The position numbers and the translations under genes were made by a program. Shown here in pieces: positions 23,173-30,272 of a stretch of DNA of 30,272 nucleotides. The notes beneath the pieces are model-generated. The model had not been told where the DNA came from. It saw nothing but the letters and a program-made list of their open reading frames with translations, and ran no database searches. Source of the DNA: Pseudomonadota bacterium (GTDB taxonomy: Bacteria > Myxococcota_A > Polyangia > Polyangiales > Polyangiaceae); contig JAEYYX010000052.1 in the NCBI GenBank assembly GCA_023428245.1, forward strand, positions 1 through 30,272, given 5' to 3'. Every line of letters starts with the position of its first letter. Within the stretch, counting starts at the first letter, position 1.

Positions 23173-23362
23173 CGAGGAGACGATAGCTCCATCTTGCTCC
23201 GCCTTGGGACGCGTAGTGTTTCGAGTGAGCATGCTTTTCCTCCGGTAGTCGGCGGGACCAGGCAGGAGGGAACGAGGGCGTGCGTCGATTGCAGGAGGTG
23301 CGATCAGCGCGCGGGGAAATTTTCAGGACCTCGAGGGACGATCAGCGGACGGGAAGTTTGGG

Positions 23363-23394
23363 TCAACTTTTCGCGCCGAAAGCTCAACTTTCGG
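23363..23394. promoter_or_regulatory. direct/inverted repeat in the promoter region of the PEBP lipoprotein gene
   Basis: TCAACTTTTCG (23363-23373) and TCAACTTTCG (23384-23393) are 21 bp apart. CCGAAAG/CTTTCGG (23376-23382 with 23388-23394) forms a 7-bp dyad overlapping the second. TTGACC on the minus strand here could be a -35. The gap 23173-23460 has no gene. Confidence 0.4.
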
Positions 23395-23460
23395 TGACTG
23401 TCTCTCGAGCGCTCCCCTTGAGCGGTAGACGAGCGCGCCGTGGCATTTTTGAGACGGGTT

Positions 23461-23733
23461 CTAGTCATTTTCGAGGGAAGCGCGGAGCGCGGCCTCGAGA
23501 TCGAGCGCGGGTTCGTCCGCCCTATCGGCTTTTTGGCCACCGTATTTCGGCTCGAGGACGCGGGTCACGAAGCCGCCCTTGCTCGGCAATTTCATGAACC
23601 ACTCATAAACGGAAATCGGCACACCTCCGTAGACGTAAACGCGCCCCGTACGAAACTCGATCTCGAGGCGCTCGGTCTGCGCGTCGTACCCGACGCTCCG
23701 GATCGCTCGTGAGTCGATCTCCGTCCGCTCCAC
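23461..23733 (-). CDS. KTSC-domain protein
   Basis: A 90-residue soluble protein starting at GTG (23733). The KTSC fold is visible: SRAIRSVGYDAQTERLEIEFRTGRVYVYGGVPISVYEWFMKLPSKGGFVTRVL. The conserved YD...L.V.F..G..Y.Y..V....Y and SKG segments are present. It has a charged, non-conserved C-terminal tail of about 25 residues. KTSC domains occur alone or fused to lysyl-tRNA synthetases and nucleases, and their role is unknown, possibly nucleic-acid binding. It lies downstream of the barrel-protein gene on the same strand, with 131 bases between. A stand-alone copy gives no further hint. Confidence 0.85.
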   Translation of the reverse strand: MERTEIDSRAIRSVGYDAQTERLEIEFRTGRVYVYGGVPISVYEWFMKLPSKGGFVTRVLEPKYGGQKADRADEPALDLEAALRASLEND

Positions 23734-23864
23734 CTTCTGATCGTAACAGCTCGGGTCGGGCGAGCAACTCTGTGCTCAGACTTCTCTGTGAGCCGCGCGT
23801 GCTGGGGAGCCGCTCCATTTCCGAGGGCGGGCATCGCCTTCTTTCGGTTTACCCGTTTCCCGCT

Positions 23865-24797
23865 TTAGCGCGCGAGGCCGAGGGTGAAGGCGAAGTAGTT
23901 GAGCTCGGGGTTTCCGGCGGACGCAAAGGCGAAGTTGTAACGGACGCCGAGCGCGAGCCGGCCGGCTCCGGTTGGGATTTGGACGCCGATCTCCGGCGCG
24001 AGAGCGAGGTGGACGCTGAAGGAGGAGAGGGTGACAAATCCAACTTCCGCCCGCCACTGACTCGGAGCGATGCCGATCCCAGCGCCGACGTAGGGGAAGA
24101 TCACTCCTTGGTGGCCGAGCGGGAAGAAGCGAGCGGAGGCGAGGAGCGGGAAGATGTTGAGGTGGCGGAGCTGAGTTCCGGTGATCGTGAGGTCGTCACT
24201 CACCAGGGTTCCGTGGGTCTTTTCGTAGAGGACCTGCCAGTTGAACACGAGACCGAGCGAGATGTGCTCGGTCATTTGACGGTGCCAATCGAGTTCGAGG
24301 CCGGCGAAGCTGAAGTTCGAGGCGAAGTCTGCCGTGGCTTCGAGACCGATCGCCGTCGAGTATGCGATGGTGAGCTCGGAGGGGTGTTCTTCGTAACGAG
24401 AGGGCCTGCCGAATCGGTCTTGGAGCGTCAGCTCTCGGCTGGTGTCCACTGTGGAGGAGCGAGAAAAGGGCGCGGTGCTCTGAACTGGGGGAGAGGTCTC
24501 GTCAGGGGCTAGGGCGAGCGTACCGCTTCCGGTCGAGGGTTCCTCCGAGGGTTGTTCTTCCGCGGGAGATCCCGTCGCTCGAGCGTCAGTGTCTGAGGGG
24601 GAGGTCGCTTCAGCAGGCGTTTCCTTTGGAGGTGACGCGCTCGATGCGTCGGCGCTGGGGGGCGGGTCGGAACCATCGCTCGCGGAGGGCGAGAGCTCTG
24701 TGCTCTCCGCGGGTGCAGTCTGGGCCGAGGCTACTTGGGCGAGGAGTGCGGTCGCGAGCACCGCGCCGCGCGCTCGGGAAAGGAGAGAAGCTTTCAA
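23865..24797 (-). CDS. outer-membrane beta-barrel protein with long disordered N-terminus
   Basis: A 310-residue exported protein. It begins with TTG at 24797, overlapping the DUF4136-like gene's TGA by four bases (TTGA); GAGGCGAAG upstream supports this start. A signal peptide (ARGAVLATALLAQVASAQ) is followed by about 90 residues of Ser/Pro/Glu/Asp/Thr disorder, then barrel strands (LTIAYSTAIGLEATADF, ISLGLVFNWQVLY, FPYVGAGIGIAP, LALAPEIGVQIP) ending LNYFAFTLGLAR. The strand pattern is of an outer-membrane protein of the OmpA-barrel or OMP_b-brl size class. The coupled DUF4136-like lipoprotein suggests a two-component outer-membrane assembly. Function unknown. Confidence 0.75.
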   Translation of the reverse strand: MKASLLSRARGAVLATALLAQVASAQTAPAESTELSPSASDGSDPPPSADASSASPPKETPAEATSPSDTDARATGSPAEEQPSEEPSTGSGTLALAPDETSPPVQSTAPFSRSSTVDTSRELTLQDRFGRPSRYEEHPSELTIAYSTAIGLEATADFASNFSFAGLELDWHRQMTEHISLGLVFNWQVLYEKTHGTLVSDDLTITGTQLRHLNIFPLLASARFFPLGHQGVIFPYVGAGIGIAPSQWRAEVGFVTLSSFSVHLALAPEIGVQIPTGAGRLALGVRYNFAFASAGNPELNYFAFTLGLAR

Positions 24798-25504
24798 TCT
24801 TCGCCTCGCTCAAGGTACGGGGACTGGAGGAAGGCCTGGTCGATGTTCGCGGCGATGCGCTCGCGCATCTCCGAGGGCGGCGTCGCGGGCGCGATGATGC
24901 CCCGAATAGTAGCGACCCAAGCGGAGGGAACCTCTTTCTTTGCTTCGTTCTTCTCGGCGAGGGAGAGCATGTCGAGGACGACTGTCCCCGTGGGATAGGC
25001 GACGGCGGCGACTCCTCGATAGCCCACGGCCCAGCCGGGGCCGAAGCCGCCCCACCCCCAATCGTATCCGTAATACCACCAGGGATAGGACTGATAGACG
25101 AACCAGATCCGCGACGACACGATGCCCGGCAAGATCACGACATCCGGCTCCGAGCCGTCTTCGAAGGGAACTTCTTCGAACCCGCGGAGATTCATGTTCT
25201 CGCGCACCCTAGCGAGGATCGTGTCGTCGTAACGATGGTCGGCTTCGACGCAATTCCCCGGCCGTTCGCTGTCCTGAGCGGTCGCTCCTGCAAAGCCGAA
25301 GGACGGAAGTTCTCCCTCGTCGCCCGAGCAGAGGTCGGCCACGGTGTCGGCGAGGGCGTAGGTTCGCGGCGCCCTGAAGTCGGTGGTCGGGCTCTGCCAG
25401 GTCAGGACCGTGTCGTACTCCCGCGTGTTATTGTACCCGAGGGGATAGCAGGACGCGGTCCAGAGCCCGAAGAGTCCGACGCATTGAGCTGACGCTTTTC
25501 TCAT
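24794..25504 (-). CDS. DUF4136-like lipoprotein
   Basis: A 236-residue lipoprotein if the ATG at 25504 is used. This gives a short signal (CVGLFGLWTASC); ATGs at 25534 and 25546 are possible and would lengthen the N-terminus. The mature protein has the DUF4136 pattern: the LTWQSPTTDFRAPRTYAL start, DDTILARVRENMNLRGFEEV, then PDVVILPGIVSSR, an unusual aromatic/Gly patch (YPWWYYGYDWGWGGFGPGW), GTVVLDMLSL, and the C-terminal AWVATIRGII...NIDQAFLQSP. DUF4136 proteins are outer-membrane-associated and of unknown function. The Trp/Tyr/Gly patch probably is a surface loop. Its stop overlaps the start of the barrel gene, so the two are made together. Confidence 0.8.
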   Translation of the reverse strand: MRKASAQCVGLFGLWTASCYPLGYNNTREYDTVLTWQSPTTDFRAPRTYALADTVADLCSGDEGELPSFGFAGATAQDSERPGNCVEADHRYDDTILARVRENMNLRGFEEVPFEDGSEPDVVILPGIVSSRIWFVYQSYPWWYYGYDWGWGGFGPGWAVGYRGVAAVAYPTGTVVLDMLSLAEKNEAKKEVPSAWVATIRGIIAPATPPSEMRERIAANIDQAFLQSPYLERGED

Positions 25505-25589
25505 AGGAGCGCGGTGAGGCGAGTGCCTCTTCATTACGCCGATCATGATACCTGCGGCACTCTCTGTCCACGAGGAGGAGGGCTCAGCT

Positions 25590-26120
25590 TCAGGCGGATG
25601 TCCCTTGTGCCTTCAGATAGTCGTCCCGGCGAAGTTCGTACACCATGCAGTGGTCAAGGCCGAAGCTGCGTGGACCGACCGGCTGGAAACCGAAGCGCTC
25701 GTAAAAGCGACGAGCGCGCACGTTCTCTTCGAGCGGATCGATGAGGACGCCTTGCACGCTTGGATCGGCGAAAATGCGCGCGAGGGCGAGGTGCATCATC
25801 GTGGTTCCGTAGCCGTGGCCGAGGTCTTCGGCTTCGCCGAGCCAAATGTCGAGAGCCCGAAGATTCGGGGGACAGTCGCCCCAATAGTGGGTTTCTTCGA
25901 GCGCCGGATCGATGATCTGAAGGAAACCGATCGGGCGCCCGTCGAGTTCGGCGACGAGCTGCTCGCGCCAAGAGGGCGACTCGGCGAGCTCTTTCTCCCA
26001 CTCCCAGTCGTCGTTCGGATCGGCCGCGATGTTGTGAGGCTGTTCGTCCCACTTGCGGAGAAGCTCAATGTCACGGAGCTCGGCGGGGCGGAGTGTGATC
26101 TGGTTCTTCGGGGTACTCAT
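25590..26120 (-). CDS. GNAT acetyltransferase, AAC(6')-like
   Basis: A 176-residue acetyltransferase starting at the ATG at 26120, which overlaps the MATE stop (ATGA, 26120-26117). The longer open frame continues inside the MATE gene and is rejected. Features are LRPAELRDIELLRKWDEQPH, WREQLVAELDGRPIGFLQI, ALDIWLGEAEDLGHGYGTTMM (acetyl-CoA loop with GHGYG), and GVLIDPLEENVRARRFYERFGF. The DIWLGE and LGHGYG with IDP.E.N patterns are those of the Acetyltransf_8 group, which contains aminoglycoside 6'-acetyltransferases. The substrate could be an antibiotic or a metabolite. Coupling to a MATE exporter makes drug inactivation plus efflux a sensible hypothesis, but that is inferred. Confidence 0.88.
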   Translation of the reverse strand: MSTPKNQITLRPAELRDIELLRKWDEQPHNIAADPNDDWEWEKELAESPSWREQLVAELDGRPIGFLQIIDPALEETHYWGDCPPNLRALDIWLGEAEDLGHGYGTTMMHLALARIFADPSVQGVLIDPLEENVRARRFYERFGFQPVGPRSFGLDHCMVYELRRDDYLKAQGTSA

Positions 26121-27496
26121 GCGAGAACGTCCTCCTCTCGATTTCCAAGGAGCGCGATCTTCTTCCACGCCCCTGAGCGGTAACGGTAGCTGAGAATTGC
26201 GGCGACCGCCGCGATGTAGAAAATGACCGAAACCATCAGGGTTGTCGGGCCGCCATCGAAGAACAGCACGAGAGTCCAGGCGATCGGCGTAAAAACGAAC
26301 CAGGCCAAGATGATGCGCGCGATCATGGGCCAGGTCGTGTCGCCGGCGGCGCGCAGAATCTCCATCATGGTGAGCCCGATCGCGTCGAACACCTGCCAAA
26401 GCCCGCTCAAGCCGAGCATCAAGGCGCCGACTTCGAAAAGTTCTCGTGACTGCTCGTCGTTGCTCGCAAACAGCGAGATGAAGAAACGGGGGAACAAGAG
26501 GTAAAGGATTCCCACGGAGAGCATCCAGCCGACGCTGTAGCGCAGGGTGAGCTTTGTGAGGGGACTGACGCGTTCGGGCTCCCCGCGCCCGATCGCCTCG
26601 CCGGTCAAGATCGCGCCCGCGGACGCGACTCCGAGAGCCGGCATGAAGGCGAGGGAGCTCCATTGAAAGACGATGTTGAAGGCAGCGAGAACCGTCGTTC
26701 CGAGGTGACCGACGACAACGTTGATGAAGAGGGCGAAGGCCGAGAACTCGAGGAAGAAGTTCAGCCCATTCGGAGTGCCGAAGCGCAGCATGCGGAGGAG
26801 CTCCGCGAAGGAGAAGCCGCGGCTGAAGCGTGACGTGTCGTGTCCAACTCCAAGCCAGAGGCAGCTTTGGATCACGAGGTAACCGAAAACCGACGCGATG
26901 GTGCTCGCGATGGCCGCGCCAGCGACGCCGTATCCCGGTAAGCCGAAGCGCGGCTCGATCAGGGCGTAGTTGAGCCCGATGTTCAGGATCAGCACCGCGA
27001 CACCGACGAACATTGCGATGCGCGTATTGCCGAGTCCGCCGTACCAGTTGTTCAGGGCCTCGGTGCCGATGATGAAAGGAACCGAGAGGAGCCGGATCAT
27101 GAGATAGGTCTGCATCCCTTCGCGCACGTCCGGCGCGTAGTCGACAAGACCGAGCAGCGGTCCCAGCGCAGGGATTGCGGCGAGGACAGGCAGAATCGAG
27201 AGACCCGCGACGACAAGGCCATAGTCGGCGTAACGGCGAGCGCTCACGAGGTCGCCGCGCCCTCGGAGCTGGGAAGAGAAGCTCTGTAGGATGAAACAGA
27301 TGCCCATCGGGAGCATCACGAAGGTCAGCACGTCGAGGGCTCCCGTCGTGACGGCGGCGAGCGCGGCCTCGCCGAGAGGCGTCACCATCAGCGCGTCACA
27401 GAAGCCAACGATGGACTGGGTGGCGCGCGCGAGGATGACCGGCCAGGCCAGAGTGAGGAGCTGTTTCTCCGGAGAAAGATCGGCGCGGGAGTCCAT
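26117..27496 (-). CDS. MATE-family multidrug or toxin exporter
   Basis: A 459-residue inner-membrane protein with about twelve helices in two homologous halves. MATE exporters use Na+ or H+ gradients to expel cationic drugs and metabolites. The typical motifs are present: LLTLAWPVILARATQSIVGFCDALMVTPLG at the N-terminus, AALAAVTTGALDVLTFVMLPMG, GYGVAGAAIAST in the first half, and GLSGLWQVFDAIGLTMMEILRAAGDTTWPM in the second half. The ATG at 27496 is chosen; the frame extends 60 codons upstream as low-complexity shadow. The stop overlaps the start of the AAC(6')-like gene. It lies 49 bases after the FrnE-like gene, probably in one transcription unit with it. Confidence 0.93.
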   Translation of the reverse strand: MDSRADLSPEKQLLTLAWPVILARATQSIVGFCDALMVTPLGEAALAAVTTGALDVLTFVMLPMGICFILQSFSSQLRGRGDLVSARRYADYGLVVAGLSILPVLAAIPALGPLLGLVDYAPDVREGMQTYLMIRLLSVPFIIGTEALNNWYGGLGNTRIAMFVGVAVLILNIGLNYALIEPRFGLPGYGVAGAAIASTIASVFGYLVIQSCLWLGVGHDTSRFSRGFSFAELLRMLRFGTPNGLNFFLEFSAFALFINVVVGHLGTTVLAAFNIVFQWSSLAFMPALGVASAGAILTGEAIGRGEPERVSPLTKLTLRYSVGWMLSVGILYLLFPRFFISLFASNDEQSRELFEVGALMLGLSGLWQVFDAIGLTMMEILRAAGDTTWPMIARIILAWFVFTPIAWTLVLFFDGGPTTLMVSVIFYIAAVAAILSYRYRSGAWKKIALLGNREEDVLA

Positions 27497-27545
27497 GAGC
27501 GAAAGAAAAATGGGTCTCGGGGGCCCCCGCGCGCCGGCTGTCACA

Positions 27546-28244
27546 TCAGCAGCCGCGCACGTCGCAGGCGTCCCCTTCTTGAGGAGTATTGGCCGAGGAG
27601 TCCTCCGGTGTCTCAGAGCGCACTCGCCTGAGCACGTCCGCGAAGAGCTCGCTCTTCTGGGCTCCGGAAATTCCATAGCGACCTATGACGAAGAACGGTA
27701 CCCCGGAAATCCCGAGCTCTCGCGCCGTCGCCTCATCACTGCGGACCGCGTCCGCGAAGAGATCGGTGCCGAGCACCTCATCGACCGCGTCAGGAGGCAG
27801 TCCTACCTCACGGCCGAGAGCACCGAGCACTTCATGATCGCCCACATCGAGAGCTTCTTCGAAATGAGCCTTGAAGAGGCGCTCCTTCATCGCGTCCTGC
27901 TTGCCGGATTCGGCGGCGAGGTGAAGAAGGCGATGGGCGTCGAAGGAGCTCCGGGTCTTGCCGTCCTTGAGGTTGAAGGAGATGCCCTCCGGGCGTCCCG
28001 TTTCGGCCATCTGGTCCATCACAGCCAATGCACGTTCGACGGGCATGCCGAGCTTCTTCGCGAGGCGCTCAGGTGCGCTGGCTGAAGAGTCGCCGAGGCT
28101 CGTTTGATGAGGATCGAGCTCGAAGGAGTGCCAGGTGATCTCGACGGGCTCACCGAAATCCTCGAGCGCGCGTTCGAAGCGGCGCTTTCCGACGAAGCAC
28201 CAGGGACACACGATATCCGACCAAATGTGCACTTGCATGGCCAT
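27546..28244 (-). CDS. DsbA-family thiol oxidoreductase, FrnE-like
   Basis: A 232-residue thioredoxin-fold protein with no signal peptide, so cytoplasmic. IVCPWCFVGKRRF carries the CxxC active site (Cys13-Pro-Trp-Cys16). A helical insertion follows, and cis-Pro GVPFF is near residue 188. The FrnE subgroup is recognised by VCPWCFVGKR, FKAHFEE and the G-IS-GVPFFVI end. A second CX4C pair (CDVRGC) forms the last residues, matching the C-terminal CX4C of Deinococcus radiodurans FrnE, where it cooperates in redox activity. The start could be at Met1 or Met3. It follows the HAD gene by 21 bases on the same strand. Likely a disulphide isomerase or oxidative-stress protein; its in vivo substrate is not known. 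Confidence 0.92.
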   Translation of the reverse strand: MAMQVHIWSDIVCPWCFVGKRRFERALEDFGEPVEITWHSFELDPHQTSLGDSSASAPERLAKKLGMPVERALAVMDQMAETGRPEGISFNLKDGKTRSSFDAHRLLHLAAESGKQDAMKERLFKAHFEEALDVGDHEVLGALGREVGLPPDAVDEVLGTDLFADAVRSDEATARELGISGVPFFVIGRYGISGAQKSELFADVLRRVRSETPEDSSANTPQEGDACDVRGC

Positions 28245-28265
28245 TCGTGCCGAGCCTACAGCGCC

Positions 28266-28889
28266 TCAACCGATCAACCTAAAGCCCATGTGGGCCCGCT
28301 CGGCGGCGAGCCCGTCTGCGTCCGTCCGGTCCCCGATGACCAGGCACTGCTCGGGGGGGACGCCGAGGCGCGAGGCCGCGAGCAGGTAGCCGTCGGGCGC
28401 AGGTTTGAGGCGGGTCAGACCTTCTGTCTCGCCATTGGCGACGACGAGATCGAAGACGTCCCGCTCGCCGAGGGCGGTGAGCTTTTGAGTGGCTGGGTAG
28501 TCGCTGACGAGGGCTGTGCGCCCGCCGGCGCCCCGGAAGGACCGGAGCTCGGCGAGGAGGTGCTCGTTGCGCGCGCGCTTCAGCCACTTGCCGGGGCGCT
28601 CGAACATCCAATTCATCACGACGCGTTCCAGCTTCTCCTCAGGAATCCCGAGCCTTTGAGCTGTACGACTGAGCTGCGCACGGAAGGGGGAGGGCTCGAA
28701 GGCGGCTCCCGTCTCCCGCGCCTCATGGCGGATCTTTTCGTGTTCTTTCCGGAAGGCGCGCAGCCAAGGGATACGATGGACTCCAAACAGGATGAGCTCG
28801 AGCGCCATGGCGAGCTGGACGGGCTTCTGGCGATAGAGCGTCCCGTCGAGGTCCACCAAATAGGCTTTGTATTCTGCCGGCTGAGTCAT
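28266..28889 (-). CDS. HAD-family phosphatase
   Basis: A 207-residue cytoplasmic hydrolase. The four HAD motifs are in order: DLDGTLY (nucleophile Asp near residue 13), ALVSDYP (motif II Ser/Thr), LKPAPDGYLLA (motif III Lys) and VIGDRTDADGLAA (motif IV). The cap inserted between motif I and II (about 25-100) is helical, of the C1 type seen in phosphoglycolate phosphatase-like enzymes. Substrate specificity cannot be predicted from motifs. The ATG at 28889 lies 24 bases after the stop of the ketopantoate-reductase-like gene, in a run of same-strand genes with short gaps. The protein is complete. Confidence 0.9.
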   Translation of the reverse strand: MTQPAEYKAYLVDLDGTLYRQKPVQLAMALELILFGVHRIPWLRAFRKEHEKIRHEARETGAAFEPSPFRAQLSRTAQRLGIPEEKLERVVMNWMFERPGKWLKRARNEHLLAELRSFRGAGGRTALVSDYPATQKLTALGERDVFDLVVANGETEGLTRLKPAPDGYLLAASRLGVPPEQCLVIGDRTDADGLAAERAHMGFRLIG

Positions 28890-28913
28890 GAGATCAAGGT
28901 TCGGGTGGGTGCT

Positions 28914-29687
28914 CTAAGAGCTCCGAGCGATCATATGTTTCTGGGCGAGGTCTTCGAGCAGAGGCGCTCGGAGGCCCAGGCGCTCCGCGTGCGCCAGAGT
29001 TCGTTCGAGGCGCCGGAGGGCGGTTCGCCCCCTCGTTGCGTGGGTGGGTTCGGCCAATATGGCTTCTTTGAGGCCCTCCCAGGCCGCCTCCCGGTCGAAG
29101 CTGCGTCCGAAGAGGGCCTCTTCGATCGCGAGGAGCTCTTCGAAGAGCGGCTCGAAGGCGCGCTCGTGAGGCCCGATCAAGTCTCCGGCTGCTCCGCCGA
29201 GCTCGAGCCCCGCGAAGTTGAGGCCGAGGACATACAGGTTCTTCAGACAGAGCTCGGCGTCGAGCTCGTCTGTGCTGACGATTCGGCTCGGAATGTCCAT
29301 CTCTTCGAGGGCGACCTTCACGAGCTCACTCTTCGGGCCCGAGAGGACCGAGGGCAGGACCACGGTCGGCTTCGCTCCTTGTTTCCGCTCGAACCACACG
29401 ATGCACGCCGTGGGGCGTGAGAGAGGTGCCCAAGCTACGGGGCGGAGCTCATTCTGCAGAAGCAGGACGCGGTCTCGCCACGTTTCCGGGAGCGCCTCGA
29501 GCACACCCGTGAGATCGTCCTCGCCCACTGCGACCACGACGAGCTCGGGGTCCTCTGCCGCAGTCGCTACTTCCTGGAACGCCGAGCGGCGGAGCAAAGG
29601 GACAACGGGATGACCGAGGCGGAGCAGCGCCTCCGCGAAGAAGGTTCCGAGTTGGCCGAGGCCGACGACGACGACAGGGCGTTTCAT
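28914..29687 (-). CDS. ketopantoate-reductase-like NAD(P)-binding protein
   Basis: A 257-residue Rossmann-fold protein. The dinucleotide-binding motif VVVVGLGQLGTFFAEAL is at residues 5-21 (GLGQLG), followed by ELVVVAVGEDDL. The central part (LLLQNELRP) resembles the N..G substrate loop of ApbA/PanE. The C-terminal helical domain carries LCLKNLYVLGLN and resembles the second half of that family. PanE reduces 2-dehydropantoate for pantothenate/CoA. Here the protein is shorter than PanE (about 300) and key Lys/Glu positions are only partly recognisable, so another 2-hydroxyacid or orphan dehydrogenase role is possible. It begins the leftward run of genes and is divergent from the Nif3 gene. Confidence 0.75.
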   Translation of the reverse strand: MKRPVVVVGLGQLGTFFAEALLRLGHPVVPLLRRSAFQEVATAAEDPELVVVAVGEDDLTGVLEALPETWRDRVLLLQNELRPVAWAPLSRPTACIVWFERKQGAKPTVVLPSVLSGPKSELVKVALEEMDIPSRIVSTDELDAELCLKNLYVLGLNFAGLELGGAAGDLIGPHERAFEPLFEELLAIEEALFGRSFDREAAWEGLKEAILAEPTHATRGRTALRRLERTLAHAERLGLRAPLLEDLAQKHMIARSS

Positions 29688-29819
29688 GGGGCGCGGCTTT
29701 CCGAGCCAAGATCGTCAAAGATCTGCGCGATGTAAAGGCGAGCCCGCCCGCGCCGGCAGCCCGAACGGGGGCGCAGGGGTATTTTTTCCCGGAGCCCCGT
29801 GCATTTGTCAGGGGCCCTG

Positions 29820-29825
29820 TATGAT
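29820..29825 (+). promoter_or_regulatory. -10 box candidate for the Nif3 gene
   Basis: TATGAT at 29820-29825 ends nine bases before the Nif3 ATG at 29835. Transcription would start at or next to the ATG, which suggests a leaderless or near-leaderless mRNA. A -35 with proper spacing is not evident. Confidence 0.35.
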
Positions 29826-29834
29826 CGCGGCCCC

Positions 29835-30272
29835 ATGACAACTCGAGCCGCTTTGGGAGCCCTGATGAACGATTTGGCGCCATTGCGACTCGCGGAGGCG
29901 TGGGACAACGTCGGCTGGATCGTCGATCCAGATCCCGAGGCCGAGCTGCGCGGCGTCTTTCTCACGATCGACCTGACCCAAGAGACGCTCGACGAGGCGA
30001 TCGCATCCGGCGTCAATCAAATCATCGCTTATCACCCGCCGATCTTTTCAGCGCTCAAGCGGCTCCGGGTGAGTGAACCTAAAGAGACGCTCATTGTCCG
30101 TGCCCTCTCCGCCGGCGTGGGCATTTACTCTCCGCATACGGCGCTCGACGCGGCGGACGGCGGCATGACCGATTGGCTCGCGGAAGCGTTTGGACCCGGC
30201 GCTCGCACGCCCATCATTCCCTCGGAGCCCGGGGGGGGGGGCGGCGGGGGGCGGGGGGGGGGGCGCGGGGGG
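29835..30272 (+). CDS. Nif3/YbgI-family dinuclear metal protein (5' part only)
   Basis: The open frame from ATG 29835 runs off the window; about 145 codons are visible. The N-terminus (LAPLRLAEAWDNVGWIVDPD) is the Nif3 start (LAP..AE.WDN.G), followed by VFLTIDLTQETLDEAIASG, then IIAYHPPIF, the metal-ligand block (usually HHP). IYSPHTALDAADGGM is the next conserved block. The family is widespread and binds two metal ions in a hexamer; proposed roles include GTP cyclohydrolase-type or NAD-related enzymes, none settled. The last 45 bases are almost only G with a few C, so the final 15 residues are not reliable. Confidence 0.9.
   Translation, partial: MTTRAALGALMNDLAPLRLAEAWDNVGWIVDPDPEAELRGVFLTIDLTQETLDEAIASGVNQIIAYHPPIFSALKRLRVSEPKETLIVRALSAGVGIYSPHTALDAADGGMTDWLAEAFGPGARTPIIPSEPGGGGGGGRGGGRGG
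30231..30272 (+). other. terminal poly-G tract, probably low-quality sequence
   Basis: Base composition switches abruptly to G runs of up to 11, interrupted only by single C residues, up to the last base. Bacterial coding sequence rarely looks like this. It is typical of low-quality read ends on two-colour sequencing platforms or a contig end. Confidence 0.7.

Overview
The window looks like a chromosomal segment of a high-GC deltaproteobacterial-type predator or soil bacterium, most likely Myxococcota (Polyangia-like). This is inferred from several traits. There are many lipoproteins whose mature N-terminus is a Gly/Ala/Ser/Pro spacer (SGGAPG-type repeats). One exported protein has a tail resembling the MYXO-CTERM sorting signal. 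One-component sensors and an ECF sigma factor are present, and GC-biased codon use is even throughout. No rRNA, tRNA, CRISPR array or intact insertion sequence was seen.

Layout. (1) 1-1269, minus: an ECF sigma factor, a small membrane anti-sigma candidate and a heavy-metal-sensor/Spy-like protein that runs off the left edge, joined by two ATGA overlaps. (2) 1564-3768, plus: groES-groEL under a TTGACA promoter with a CIRCE (HrcA) operator, a structured leader of about 170 nt and a clean terminator. (3) 3769-4618: a long gene-free stretch full of inverted repeats, including two terminator-like hairpins that work only on the minus strand and a compact small-RNA candidate. (4) 4619-6019, plus: a beta-class DNA methyltransferase and a PD-(D/E)XK-type nuclease, probably a two-gene restriction-modification system. 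(5) 6076-8397, minus: two paralogous lipoproteins with a CX4CH haem-like motif and a beta-barrel protein. (6) 8659-12427, minus: DAHP synthase, a lipoprotein, a small membrane protein and an AlgI-type MBOAT acyltransferase. (7) 12550-13515, plus: a coiled-coil lipoprotein. (8) 13651-16748, minus: a sensor histidine kinase translationally coupled to a GNAT-nitrilase fusion. (9) 16845-18941, plus: a membrane GAF/GGEEF diguanylate cyclase. (10) 18885-19896: a ~0.9 kb insert flanked by 58/59-bp direct repeats that carries a decayed nucleotidyltransferase module. (11) 19852-29687, minus: a secreted Ig-like protein, two Gly-rich lipoproteins (one PEBP/YbhB-like), KTSC, outer-membrane barrel, DUF4136-like lipoprotein, GNAT, MATE, FrnE-like DsbA, HAD phosphatase and a ketopantoate-reductase-like protein. 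(12) 29835-end, plus: the start of a Nif3-family gene, which ends in a G-rich tail that may be a sequencing artefact.

How the parts fit. Most genes are housekeeping (folding, shikimate entry, redox) or envelope functions. Translational coupling by 4-nt overlaps is used repeatedly: sigma/anti-sigma/sensor, kinase/GNAT-nitrilase, MATE/GNAT, DUF4136/barrel. The least ordinary parts are the hairpin island next to the restriction-modification pair, and the recurring duplication of sequence at the 3' ends of genes (DAHP synthase, GNAT-nitrilase, diguanylate cyclase/Ig-like pair). The last of these flanks an inserted, decayed toxin-antitoxin-like module without damaging either neighbouring gene.
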